This document shows positions 55,843-64,000 of a DNA stretch of 64,000 nt, piece after piece. Position 1 is the stretch's first letter. Every line of letters starts with the position of its first letter. The DNA lies in NCBI GenBank assembly GCA_023663025.1, contig JAMPIC010000002.1, forward strand, positions 152,183 through 216,182, read 5' to 3'. Below the pieces are notes generated by a model. It worked only from the letters and a program-made list of their open reading frames with translations, was not told the origin of the DNA and did not search any database. The position numbers were made by a program, and so were the translations under genes. The stretch comes from Prevotella sp. GTDB taxonomy: Bacteria; Bacillota; Clostridia; Oscillospirales; Ruminococcaceae.

Positions 55843-55871
55843 TTGACAAATGTCTTTTAAGGGCGTAAAAT
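55843..55871 (+). promoter_or_regulatory. Promoter of the trp operon
   Basis: TTGACA, 17 bases, TAAAAT, just before the T-box leader. Confidence 0.8.
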
Positions 55872-55877
55872 GTTACT

Positions 55878-56225
55878 GTAATTTAATATTGTAAATTCGT
55901 TGAGCAAAAGTAAGTAGCATACGCGACGATGAATCAGAGAGCCCGCGTTCGGTGTGAGTCGGGTCATAACGGCGTCTGTGAATGGATTTGTGAGAAGCAA
56001 GGGCAAACAGCCGTGTTCCGGCTCAGTAGTCCGCGCCGCGTTTCCTGCGTTAGTGGATAGGGTATTTATGCGTATGCGGCGTACTTGACCGGAATTGCAG
56101 TACTGCGCGTTCGCTTGTATCCAAAAGAGGCGGGCGCTTTTTTTCGTCCGTAAAGGTTGGGTGGCACCACGAGGTTTATCGTCCCGACAGCCGAGATTTC
56201 GGCTGCGGACTTTAAACCTCTTTTT
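55878..56225 (+). ncRNA. Tryptophan T-box leader
   Basis: A leader of about 350 bases. Stem I spans roughly 55900-56050 and carries AGTCGGG-type internal motifs and a probable specifier codon TGG at 55983-55985 (in GAATGGATT), matching tRNA(Trp). The conserved T-box GGGTGGCACCACG is at 56159-56171 and can form the antiterminator. The competing terminator pairs GAGGTTTA (56171-56178) with TAAACCTC (56213-56220), followed by TTTTT. Uncharged tRNA(Trp) would stabilise the antiterminator and switch on trpE to trpA. The T-box and terminator are firm; the specifier assignment is good but was not folded in full. Confidence 0.9.
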
Positions 56226-56245
56226 ATTTGAAAGGAGATCAAACT

Positions 56246-57715
56246 ATGCTGTATCCGTCAAAAGAAGAAGTCAAAAGACTTCTTTCAAGCTACAAGACAG
56301 TGCCCGTTTTCTACGAGCTGCTTATCGACAACTGCACTCCCGTGGGACTTTTTTCCATACTCAGGGAAAAGTACGAAAACTGCTTTATTCTGGAAAGCGT
56401 CGACAACACCGAGCAGTGGGGACGCTACTCGTTCATAGGGATCGACCCCAAAACCGAAGTCCGCATTTACGGGGACGAGGCGCAGATAATTAACGGTTCG
56501 GAGTGCGAAACAAAAAAATGTCCAAACCCCATCGAGCTTTTCAACGGTATTCTGGAAAAGCGCACCTCCCCCGTTTTCATTAACAGACCCAAGCTTACGG
56601 GCGGTTTGATAGGATATTTCGGCTACGACACGGTGAGACGTTTCGAGAAGAAGCTTGTGAACGTTCCCGAGGACGATTTGAAAATGCCCGATTCCAATAT
56701 GTTCCTCTACGACGAGATCGTGGCTTACGACCATCTTACCAACAAGGCGATAATCATTCTCAACATCAACGCGGGAGAGGATATCGACGCTAAGTACGAG
56801 GAATACATCGGCAGGACTATCGAGATAGGAAGGCTTCTCGCCGAGGGCAAGCCCACAGCCGTTTCCCACGGAGACGGAAAGGAGATCAGCGTTGTCTCCA
56901 ATGTCACAAAGGAAGAATTTATCGGAATGGTGGAGACTGCCAAAAATCACATTCTGGACGGGGACATCAGCCAGGTGGTGCTGTCCCAGCGGTTTGAGAT
57001 AGACGACCCGCCCGCTCCCTTCGACGTTTACCGTATGCTGCGTTCCACAAATCCCTCGCCCTATCTTTATTACTTCGACCACAAGGACTACTGCATTGCG
57101 GGAGCTTCTCCCGAAATGCTGGTGAACGTTACCGACGGCGCGGTTGTCACAAAGCCTATCGCGGGAACCGTGGGCAGAGGCGTTACCGAAGCCGAGGACA
57201 AGGCTCTCGAGCGGCAGCTTCTGAACGACCCCAAGGAGCGCGCCGAGCATACCATGCTTGTGGATCTGGGCAGAAACGACGTGGGCAAGGTCTGCGGCTT
57301 CGGCACTGTGAACGTTACCGACTTTATGCGGGTGGAACGCTACTCCAAAGTAATGCACCTGGTTTCGGACGTTCAGGGAAAGCTTGCCGACGGCAAGACC
57401 GCTCTGGACGCGCTGATGTCGGTGCTCCCCGCGGGTACTCTTTCGGGTGCGCCCAAGGTAAGGGCGATGGAGATAATCGACGAGCTTGAAAACAGGAAGC
57501 GCGGTCTTTACGGCGGAACGGTGGGATACCTTGCTTTCAGCGGCAATATCGACACCTGCATCGCCATAAGGACGGTGCTCTTCCGCAACGGAAAGGCTTA
57601 CGTCCAGGCGGGCGCGGGAATAGTCTATGACAGCGTTCCCGAAAAGGAATACGAGGAAACCAAGAACAAGGCTTTGGCTGTGGTGAACGCGATAGCCGAA
57701 GCGGCGCGGCTTTGA
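56246..57715 (+). CDS. trpE: Anthranilate synthase component I
   Basis: A 489-residue TrpE. The N-terminal feedback-binding element ILESVDN is present, and the chorismate-binding domain shows LSQRFEIDDPPAPFDVYRML, NPSPYLYY, GASPEMLV, KPIAGTVGRG, DLGRNDVGKV and LSGAPKVRAMEIIDELE. It turns chorismate and ammonia (from the TrpG domain) into anthranilate. The ATG at 56246 follows AAAGGAG; a TTG at 56228 covers that site and is rejected. First gene after the T-box. Confidence 0.96.
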   Translation: MLYPSKEEVKRLLSSYKTVPVFYELLIDNCTPVGLFSILREKYENCFILESVDNTEQWGRYSFIGIDPKTEVRIYGDEAQIINGSECETKKCPNPIELFNGILEKRTSPVFINRPKLTGGLIGYFGYDTVRRFEKKLVNVPEDDLKMPDSNMFLYDEIVAYDHLTNKAIIILNINAGEDIDAKYEEYIGRTIEIGRLLAEGKPTAVSHGDGKEISVVSNVTKEEFIGMVETAKNHILDGDISQVVLSQRFEIDDPPAPFDVYRMLRSTNPSPYLYYFDHKDYCIAGASPEMLVNVTDGAVVTKPIAGTVGRGVTEAEDKALERQLLNDPKERAEHTMLVDLGRNDVGKVCGFGTVNVTDFMRVERYSKVMHLVSDVQGKLADGKTALDALMSVLPAGTLSGAPKVRAMEIIDELENRKRGLYGGTVGYLAFSGNIDTCIAIRTVLFRNGKAYVQAGAGIVYDSVPEKEYEETKNKALAVVNAIAEAARL

Positions 57716-57730
57716 TGGGAGGCGGCAGAT

Positions 57731-59365
57731 ATGATCCTGATGATAGATAATTACGACAGCTTTACTTACAATCTTTACCAGCTTATAGGCGCTCTTTACG
57801 CGGATATCAAGGTCGTCCGCAACGACGAGATAACCGTTGAGGAGATCGAAAAGCTGAAACCGGAGGCGCTGATCGTCTCCCCCGGTCCCGGATATCCTGC
57901 GGACGCGGGAATTTCCGTGGAAGCCGTTAAAAGGTTCAGCGGCGAGATACCCATTCTCGGCATCTGTCTGGGACACCAGGCTGTCGCCGAGGCTTTCGGT
58001 GGAAAGATCGTCCGCGCGAAAATCCCCATGCACGGCAAGGGAACGGAAATAAGCGTGAACACGGACTGTCCGATTTTTGCGGGACTTCCCGAAAAGATAA
58101 ACGCGGCAAGGTACCACTCGCTGATCGCGGATTCGATCACCCTGCCCGCCTGTCTGAGAGTTACCGCCACCGACGGGGACGGTCAGATAATGGCTCTGAG
58201 ACACAAAACTCACCCCACCTACGGCGTGCAGTTCCACCCCGAATCCATTCTGACCGAACACGGCGCGGGGATAATTTCCGCGTTCCTGTGCGACGTGGCG
58301 GGCATACAGAACGCCGACAGGGAAGTAATTTCCATGCCGCGTGAAAAGAGAACCGCTCTTAAAAAGTACATCGCCAAAGCCGCCGACGGTCAGCACCTTA
58401 CGGAGGAAGAAGCCGAAAACGCCATGAACATCATTATGTCCGACGGAGCTACCGACGCACAGATAGCCGCGCTGCTCACCGCGATGCGCTGCAACGGCGA
58501 GACTATCGAAGAGATCACGGGCTTTGCAAGGATAATGCGCCGCAAGGCGAGCGTTGTCCCCTCGGCGAAGTCGGCGGTGGACATCGTGGGCACCGGCGGA
58601 GACGTTTCCAATACCTTTAACATTTCCACAACGTCCTCATTCGTTATCGCGGGAGCGGGGCTGAACGTCGCCAAACACGGAAACAGAAGCGTTTCCAGCA
58701 AAAGCGGCGCGGCGGACGTTCTCGAGGCTTTGGGCGTAAAGCTGAACCTTACTCCCGCAAAAGCTTCCGCCTGTATGAAAGAAGCGGGCATTGCGTTTCT
58801 GTTCGCACAGTCGTTCCACAAGGCGATGAGGTTCGTCGCTCCCGCCCGCCGCGAAACGGGCATACGGACGGTGTTCAACATTCTCGGTCCTCTCGCAAAT
58901 CCCGCCCTTTCGGACTATATCCTGCTGGGCGTTTACGACGAACGCCTGCTTGAAATAATGGCGAAGGTTCTGATGAACTTGGGCGTAAAGGGCGCGATGA
59001 TCGTTTACGGCGACGGACTTGACGAGGTTACGGTATGCGGCGTGACGACGGTCTGCGAGCTTCGGGACAGAAAGCTCATCAAGTATGAGATCAACCCCGA
59101 GGACTACGGCATGAGGATCGCTCCCAGGTCGGAGATAACGGGCGGAGACCCGCAGGCAAACGCCAAGATAACTCTGGATATCCTCACGGGCAAGGAAAAA
59201 GGCGCGAAGCGGGACATCGTTCTGCTGAATGCAGGCTGCGCCATCTACTGCACAGGCTCGGCGGCTTCCGTCGAGGAGGGAATTGAAATGGCACGCAGGT
59301 CGATAGACAGCGGCATGGCGTACTCCAAATTCGAGAAAATGAGAGATTTTACCAACAGAGCCTGA
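57731..59365 (+). CDS. trpGD: Fused anthranilate synthase component II and anthranilate phosphoribosyltransferase
   Basis: A 544-residue bifunctional protein. Residues 1 to about 190 are the glutamine amidotransferase, with ILGICLGHQAVAEAFGG (nucleophile cysteine) and YGVQFHPESIL (histidine and glutamate). From about 205 on is the phosphoribosyltransferase, with DIVGTGGDVSNTFNISTTSS, KHGNRSVSSKSGAADVLEAL and NILGPLANP. It supplies ammonia to TrpE and then joins anthranilate to PRPP. The fusion resembles that of enterobacteria and some clostridia. It lies 15 bases after trpE. Confidence 0.96.
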   Translation: MILMIDNYDSFTYNLYQLIGALYADIKVVRNDEITVEEIEKLKPEALIVSPGPGYPADAGISVEAVKRFSGEIPILGICLGHQAVAEAFGGKIVRAKIPMHGKGTEISVNTDCPIFAGLPEKINAARYHSLIADSITLPACLRVTATDGDGQIMALRHKTHPTYGVQFHPESILTEHGAGIISAFLCDVAGIQNADREVISMPREKRTALKKYIAKAADGQHLTEEEAENAMNIIMSDGATDAQIAALLTAMRCNGETIEEITGFARIMRRKASVVPSAKSAVDIVGTGGDVSNTFNISTTSSFVIAGAGLNVAKHGNRSVSSKSGAADVLEALGVKLNLTPAKASACMKEAGIAFLFAQSFHKAMRFVAPARRETGIRTVFNILGPLANPALSDYILLGVYDERLLEIMAKVLMNLGVKGAMIVYGDGLDEVTVCGVTTVCELRDRKLIKYEINPEDYGMRIAPRSEITGGDPQANAKITLDILTGKEKGAKRDIVLLNAGCAIYCTGSAASVEEGIEMARRSIDSGMAYSKFEKMRDFTNRA

Positions 59366-59386
59366 CGGTTCTTGAAAGGAAATTTT

Positions 59387-60199
59387 ATGATACTTGACGA
59401 TATTACCGAAAAGCGCAGGGAACAGCTTTCGCGGGAAATTGCCGCCGTTCCGCTTACGGAGGTGAGGGACATTGCCGAAAAAGCGGCTAAGCAGCCGACG
59501 GGACGGAGCTTCAAGGCGGCGTTAAAGTCCCTGCCCCGTCCTGCGGTAATCGCGGAGGTCAAAAAAGCGTCCCCTTCAAAGGGGATAATAAGCGAGGATT
59601 TCCGTCCCGCGGAGCAGGCTGCCGCTTACCAAAAAGCGGGAGCGGCGGCGGTCTCCTGCCTTACGGAGGAATACTATTTTAAAGGCTCGGCGGAATACTT
59701 TAAAGCCGTCCGCAAAACGGTAGGCATTCCCATGATACGAAAGGATTTCATAATCGACCCGTATCAGATTTACGAGGCAAAGGCTATGGGCGCGGACGCG
59801 GTTCTGCTGATAGCGGCGATACTTTCCGAGGAACAGCTTAAGGAGTACAGGCTTATCGCCGAGGAGCTCGGCATGGACGTTCTTGCCGAAAGCCACGACG
59901 AAAGGGAGCTTGAAGCGGTCATAGCTGCGGGCTGTACGGTATTCGGCATAAACAACCGCAATCTGAAAACCTTTGAGACGTCTCTCGAAAACACAAGGCG
60001 GCTGGCGAAGCTTGTCCCCGAGGGCGGGATACTGGTCTCGGAAAGCGGCATAAGCACGGCTGAGGATATGAAGCTCCTCGCCGACTTGGGCGCGGACGCG
60101 GTTCTCATAGGCGAAACGCTGATGAGAAGCGGAAGCATGGCAGCCTCATTGGCGGCAGCCGTGGAAAAGTCCATGAAAGAACTGAGGAAACTGCTGTGA
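59387..60199 (+). CDS. trpC: Indole-3-glycerol phosphate synthase
   Basis: A 270-residue TrpC. Motifs are VIAEVKKASPSKGII (catalytic lysine), AVSCLTEEYYFKGS, RKDFIIDPYQIYEA, GINNRNLKTFE and VSESGI. It closes the ring of carboxyphenylaminodeoxyribulose phosphate to indole-3-glycerol phosphate. The ATG at 59387 follows AAAGGA; a TTG 15 bases earlier covers that site. It overlaps trpF by four bases (GTGA). Confidence 0.96.
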   Translation: MILDDITEKRREQLSREIAAVPLTEVRDIAEKAAKQPTGRSFKAALKSLPRPAVIAEVKKASPSKGIISEDFRPAEQAAAYQKAGAAAVSCLTEEYYFKGSAEYFKAVRKTVGIPMIRKDFIIDPYQIYEAKAMGADAVLLIAAILSEEQLKEYRLIAEELGMDVLAESHDERELEAVIAAGCTVFGINNRNLKTFETSLENTRRLAKLVPEGGILVSESGISTAEDMKLLADLGADAVLIGETLMRSGSMAASLAAAVEKSMKELRKLL

Positions 60200-60824
60200 A
60201 AACCTATGTAAAATTCTGCGGCATACGCCGCGTTATCGACGTGGAATACGTCAACGAATGCCGCCCCGATTACGCGGGCTTTATCCTGTCGGACGGCTTC
60301 GGGCGGTCGGTGGACTTCGGCACATTCTACGAGCTGGACACCTATCTTGACAGGGACGTGAAACGGGTCGGGGTGTTTGTGAACGAGCCTTTGGAAAATA
60401 TTCTGCACCGCGGTTACAACGAAGCTCTGGACGTTATCCAGCTCCACGGCGGCGAGGACGGGAACTATATAAAAGAGCTGCGCGGGATTTTTCCCGGCGA
60501 GATATGGAAAGCCGTCCGCGCCAAATGTCCCGAGGATATCGAAAAGGCGAACCGTCTGCCCTGCGGCAGGCTGCTTATCGACAGCTACAGCGAGAACGCT
60601 TACGGCGGCACCGGAAAACGTCTCGACGCGGAAACCGTGAAAAACGCCAGGATCACCAAGCCGTTCCTTATAGCGGGGGGACTTTCCGCCGAAAACATCG
60701 CCGATATCATCGGGGACGTGAAGCCTTACGGCGTTGACCTGAGCAGCGGCATCGAAACGGACGGCTTCAAGGACCTGCGGAAAATGAAAAATATAATACG
60801 CATTCTTAAGGAGGATAATCTGAG

Positions 60825-60828
<4 letters not shown>
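60196..60828 (+). CDS. trpF: Phosphoribosylanthranilate isomerase
   Basis: A 210-residue TrpF from a GTG start inside the trpC stop. The N-terminal KFCGIRR (catalytic cysteine), [24 protein letters not shown] and [12 protein letters not shown] are typical. It isomerises phosphoribosyl anthranilate. Coupling to trpC upstream and trpB downstream (ATGA overlap) keeps the enzymes in step. Confidence 0.94.
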
Positions 60829-62018
<1,190 letters not shown>

Positions 62019-62032
62019 GGAGGTCAGGACAG

Positions 62033-62818
62033 ATGAACAGAATAGAAACGGCTCTCGCGGAGCTTAAAGCCAAGGGCGAAAAGGCGCTGATAACCTTTGT
62101 GACGGCGGGCGATCCCGACCTTGAGACCACGGAAAAGCTCGTCCTTGAAATGTTTGAAAACGGCGCGGACGTTGTTGAGATAGGCGTTCCCTTTTCCGAT
62201 CCCGTCGCCGAGGGAAAGGTCATTCAGGCGGCAAGCCTGCGCTCCCTTTCAAACGGAACGAACCTTATGAAAATTTTCGGGACTGTGGAAAATCTCCGCG
62301 GCAAAACCGACAAGCCGATCTTGCTTATGATGTATGTGAACACCATTTTCCGCTTCGGCACGGAAAAATTCTTTAAGCTTTGCCGCGAAAAGGGCGTCGA
62401 CGGCGTTATCGTCCCCGACCTGCCCTTTGAGGAACGGGACGAGATACGCTCTTTCGCGGAGGAAAACGGTATAATCCCCATAAGCCTTGTTGCGCCCACG
62501 TCCCACCAAAGGATCGAGAGCATAGCCTCCGAGGCGCGGGGATTTCTCTACTGCGTGTCCTCCACGGGCGTTACGGGCACGAGAAGCAAGTTCACCACCG
62601 ATTTCGACGAGTTTTTCGGAGAAGTCAAAAAAAGCTGCAAAGTCCCCGCAATGGTGGGCTTCGGAATTTCAAATCCCGAACAGGCGGCGAAGATGGCGGG
62701 CTACTGCGACGGCGTTATCGTGGGCAGCGCGATCGTCAAGATCGTCGCCGAGCATGGAAGAAATTCCGTCCAAAAGGCGGGAGAATTTGTACGCTCTCTG
62801 AAAGACGCTCTTAAATAA
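62033..62818 (+). CDS. trpA: Tryptophan synthase alpha chain
   Basis: A 261-residue TrpA. Catalytic residues are in DVVEIGVPFSDPVAEG (glutamate) and VIVPDLPFEERDE (aspartate); the phosphate-binding loop is VGFGISNPEQ, and the loop SSTGVTGTR is present. It splits indole-3-glycerol phosphate and passes indole to TrpB. It is the last trp gene, followed at once by a terminator. Confidence 0.96.
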   Translation: MNRIETALAELKAKGEKALITFVTAGDPDLETTEKLVLEMFENGADVVEIGVPFSDPVAEGKVIQAASLRSLSNGTNLMKIFGTVENLRGKTDKPILLMMYVNTIFRFGTEKFFKLCREKGVDGVIVPDLPFEERDEIRSFAEENGIIPISLVAPTSHQRIESIASEARGFLYCVSSTGVTGTRSKFTTDFDEFFGEVKKSCKVPAMVGFGISNPEQAAKMAGYCDGVIVGSAIVKIVAEHGRNSVQKAGEFVRSLKDALK

Positions 62819-62834
62819 AGCCGAAGAAAAAAAT

Positions 62835-62876
62835 CCCCGTATCGGACGCGCCGCGCTTACGATACGGGGAATTTTT
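62835..62876 (+). terminator. Rho-independent terminator of the trp operon
   Basis: A 10-bp stem CCCCGTATCG/CGATACGGGG with a GC-rich loop, then AATTTTTG. Confidence 0.9.
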
Positions 62877-62981
62877 GTTTTTATACTAAACCCTTATTGC
62901 TTTTCTAACTTTTCCGGTTTTTAGCGAAGTTCAAACAAATGACGTATTAACGTTCATACCATAAAGATACAACCAAAATAA

Positions 62982-63017
62982 CCGTCCCGAAGCCCGAAAT
63001 AAAAGGCTTCGGGACGG
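62982..63017 (-). terminator. Hairpin downstream of the recombinase gene
   Basis: A perfect 13-bp stem CCGTCCCGAAGCC/GGCTTCGGGACGG with a 10-base loop, then TTATTTTGG on the minus strand; a moderate terminator for the recombinase. Confidence 0.7.
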
Positions 63018-63036
63018 ATTTAATAATTGTTGGGAT

Positions 63037-64000
63037 TTAAGCCGCAAGGCTTGAAGTATCAATCGTGCCGACAAAATTGTAGTAAATATCCACCCTCACA
63101 ACACGCCGACCGTTTGATTTGTCGGGAGCGTACACAAATATTTTGTCGATAAACTCGTGCAGAATTTCCGTTGTAAGTTCTGTAATTTGAGTATATTGCT
63201 TTACAATATTCAAAAAACGTTTCCCGTTATCACTTTGTTTCTGCTGTTCGGAAAGTTCGGACGATAATTCGCCGATAGCAAGTTTTAAATTTTCCTGCTC
63301 GGCTTCGTATCCGTTCGCCATTTTTTCAAAACGTTCATCGGAAATTTTGCCGTTTGCATTATCTTCATAAATTTTATTAAACAGCTTGTCCAGCTCGTCA
63401 TAACGTTTTTGAGCCGCAGATAATTCCTTTTTCCGCTTAGAAACCGCTTTTTGCGAAATATTACTGCAATATTGATTAAGCGATGAGGATAATCCGTTCA
63501 CATCAATTTCAGCCGCAGCAATAATTTTATTAAGCTCCGCAAGAACAATTTGCTCAATTACTTTTTCGCCGATGTAATGCGATGAGCACTCGCCTTTTGT
63601 AGCCGTGTAAGCATATGTACCGCATTGAAAATGTGATTTATTGGGGTTGGGGTTTCCGTGATAATAAAGCCTTGCACCACAGTCCGCGCAATAAATCAAT
63701 CCCGAAAATTTGCTGACCGTACCCGTTTTATTTCTCCTGCGTCTGCCCTCGCGGATTTTTTGAACAGCGTCCCAATCCTCCTGCGAAACAATCGCTTCGT
63801 GAGTATTGTAAAATATCATATGTTCTTCTTCGGGACGTTTAACCGCCTTATGGCATTTGTAGGATTTTCTTTTGTACTTGAAATTTGTGGTGTGACCGAG
63901 ATAATCCCTGCGCTCAAGAATTGCCGCAGCGCTTGTACAGCTCCAGCCGTATGGATTTTTGCCGAGGTCTGTACGGTGGCTCATACCGATATTATTTATA
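63037..64000 (-). CDS. Large serine recombinase, C-terminal part (runs off right edge)
   Basis: The frame is open to base 64000, so the N-terminal resolvase domain with the catalytic serine lies outside. Visible are the recombinase domain (GWSCTSAAAILERRDYLGHT; FYNTHEAIVSQEDWDAVQKI), a zinc ribbon (IYCADCGARLYYHG, FQCGTYAYTATKGECSSHYI), a coiled coil (about 63240-63440) and a C-terminal DUF4368-like segment (LHEFIDKIFVYAP, VVRVDIYYNF). Such enzymes integrate and excise elements of the Tn4451/ICE type. Its composition is more AT-rich than that of the trp genes. An ATG at 63984 is internal rather than a likely start. Confidence 0.9.
   Translation of the reverse strand, partial: INNIGMSHRTDLGKNPYGWSCTSAAAILERRDYLGHTTNFKYKRKSYKCHKAVKRPEEEHMIFYNTHEAIVSQEDWDAVQKIREGRRRRNKTGTVSKFSGLIYCADCGARLYYHGNPNPNKSHFQCGTYAYTATKGECSSHYIGEKVIEQIVLAELNKIIAAAEIDVNGLSSSLNQYCSNISQKAVSKRKKELSAAQKRYDELDKLFNKIYEDNANGKISDERFEKMANGYEAEQENLKLAIGELSSELSEQQKQSDNGKRFLNIVKQYTQITELTTEILHEFIDKIFVYAPDKSNGRRVVRVDIYYNFVGTIDTSSLAA

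Noticed and set aside
56285..58396. A 703-codon open frame antisense to trpE and trpGD
   Set aside because: It mirrors two unmistakable trp genes; GC-rich codon bias leaves the opposite strand open. No promoter or family match.

Overview
The window looks like chromosome from a Gram-positive anaerobe of the Clostridia, most likely a Ruminococcus-like member of the Oscillospiraceae. The evidence is a vegetative sigma factor of RpoD type encoded next to DNA primase, a RicT/HolB/DarA cluster in the Bacillota order, a tryptophan T-box leader, a GTP-type PEP carboxykinase, class B sortases, a Cna-B surface protein, and an epimerase that I recall as closely resembling the cellobiose 2-epimerase of Ruminococcus albus. 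Base composition is about half GC. The exceptions are an AT-rich methyltransferase patch (about 19.0-20.6 kb) and the recombinase at the right edge. Many promoters match TTGACA-17-TATAAT closely.

Left arm (1-8.6 kb, all minus strand): an HPt protein and a response regulator with an HD-GYP domain (cut by the left edge); then, read right to left, a coiled-coil/sigma-region-4 gene pair, an Orn/Lys/Arg decarboxylase, darA (c-di-AMP receptor), holB, ricT, a small membrane protein and an SPFH protein; then a lipase-like hydrolase.

Surface block (8.6-16.8 kb, plus): four consecutive class B sortases, a SpoIID-domain protein and pyrimidine-nucleoside phosphorylase. The last gene ends inside a perfect 18-bp palindrome that spells a consensus promoter on both strands. 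A zinc-ribbon protein, a DUF3795 protein and a GyrI-like protein follow, then an IS30 transposase remnant and an orphan cytosine-5 methyltransferase. pckG and a 1912-residue Cna-B repeat protein are on the minus strand up to 28.9 kb.

Housekeeping centre (29-39 kb): ackA and tmcAL are divergent; a tyrosine-rich secreted protein, rpmE, a YigZ family gene, dgt, dnaG, rpoD and an Rrf2 regulator follow on the plus strand.

39-52 kb (minus): two FecR-domain membrane proteins (one with InlB-type repeats), RNase P RNA, an unrecognised protein, a tandem PII-like protein with a DUF1538 membrane protein behind an attenuator-like leader, and a secA-DUF1015-cellobiose epimerase-comFB run.

52-63 kb (plus): a zinc-ribbon repeat protein, a sugar-binding-like/GGDEF fusion, then a Trp T-box controlling trpE-trpGD-trpC-trpF-trpB-trpA, which covers the route from chorismate to tryptophan. 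The window ends in the C-terminal part of a large serine recombinase, so an integrated element probably continues to the right.

Recurring themes are nucleotide second messengers (HD-GYP, GGDEF, DarA, possibly ComFB), surface protein handling (sortases, SpoIID, Cna-B, FecR/InlB, SecA) and RNA-level control (T-box, putative attenuator, L31 leader). No CRISPR array, rRNA or tRNA gene was seen.
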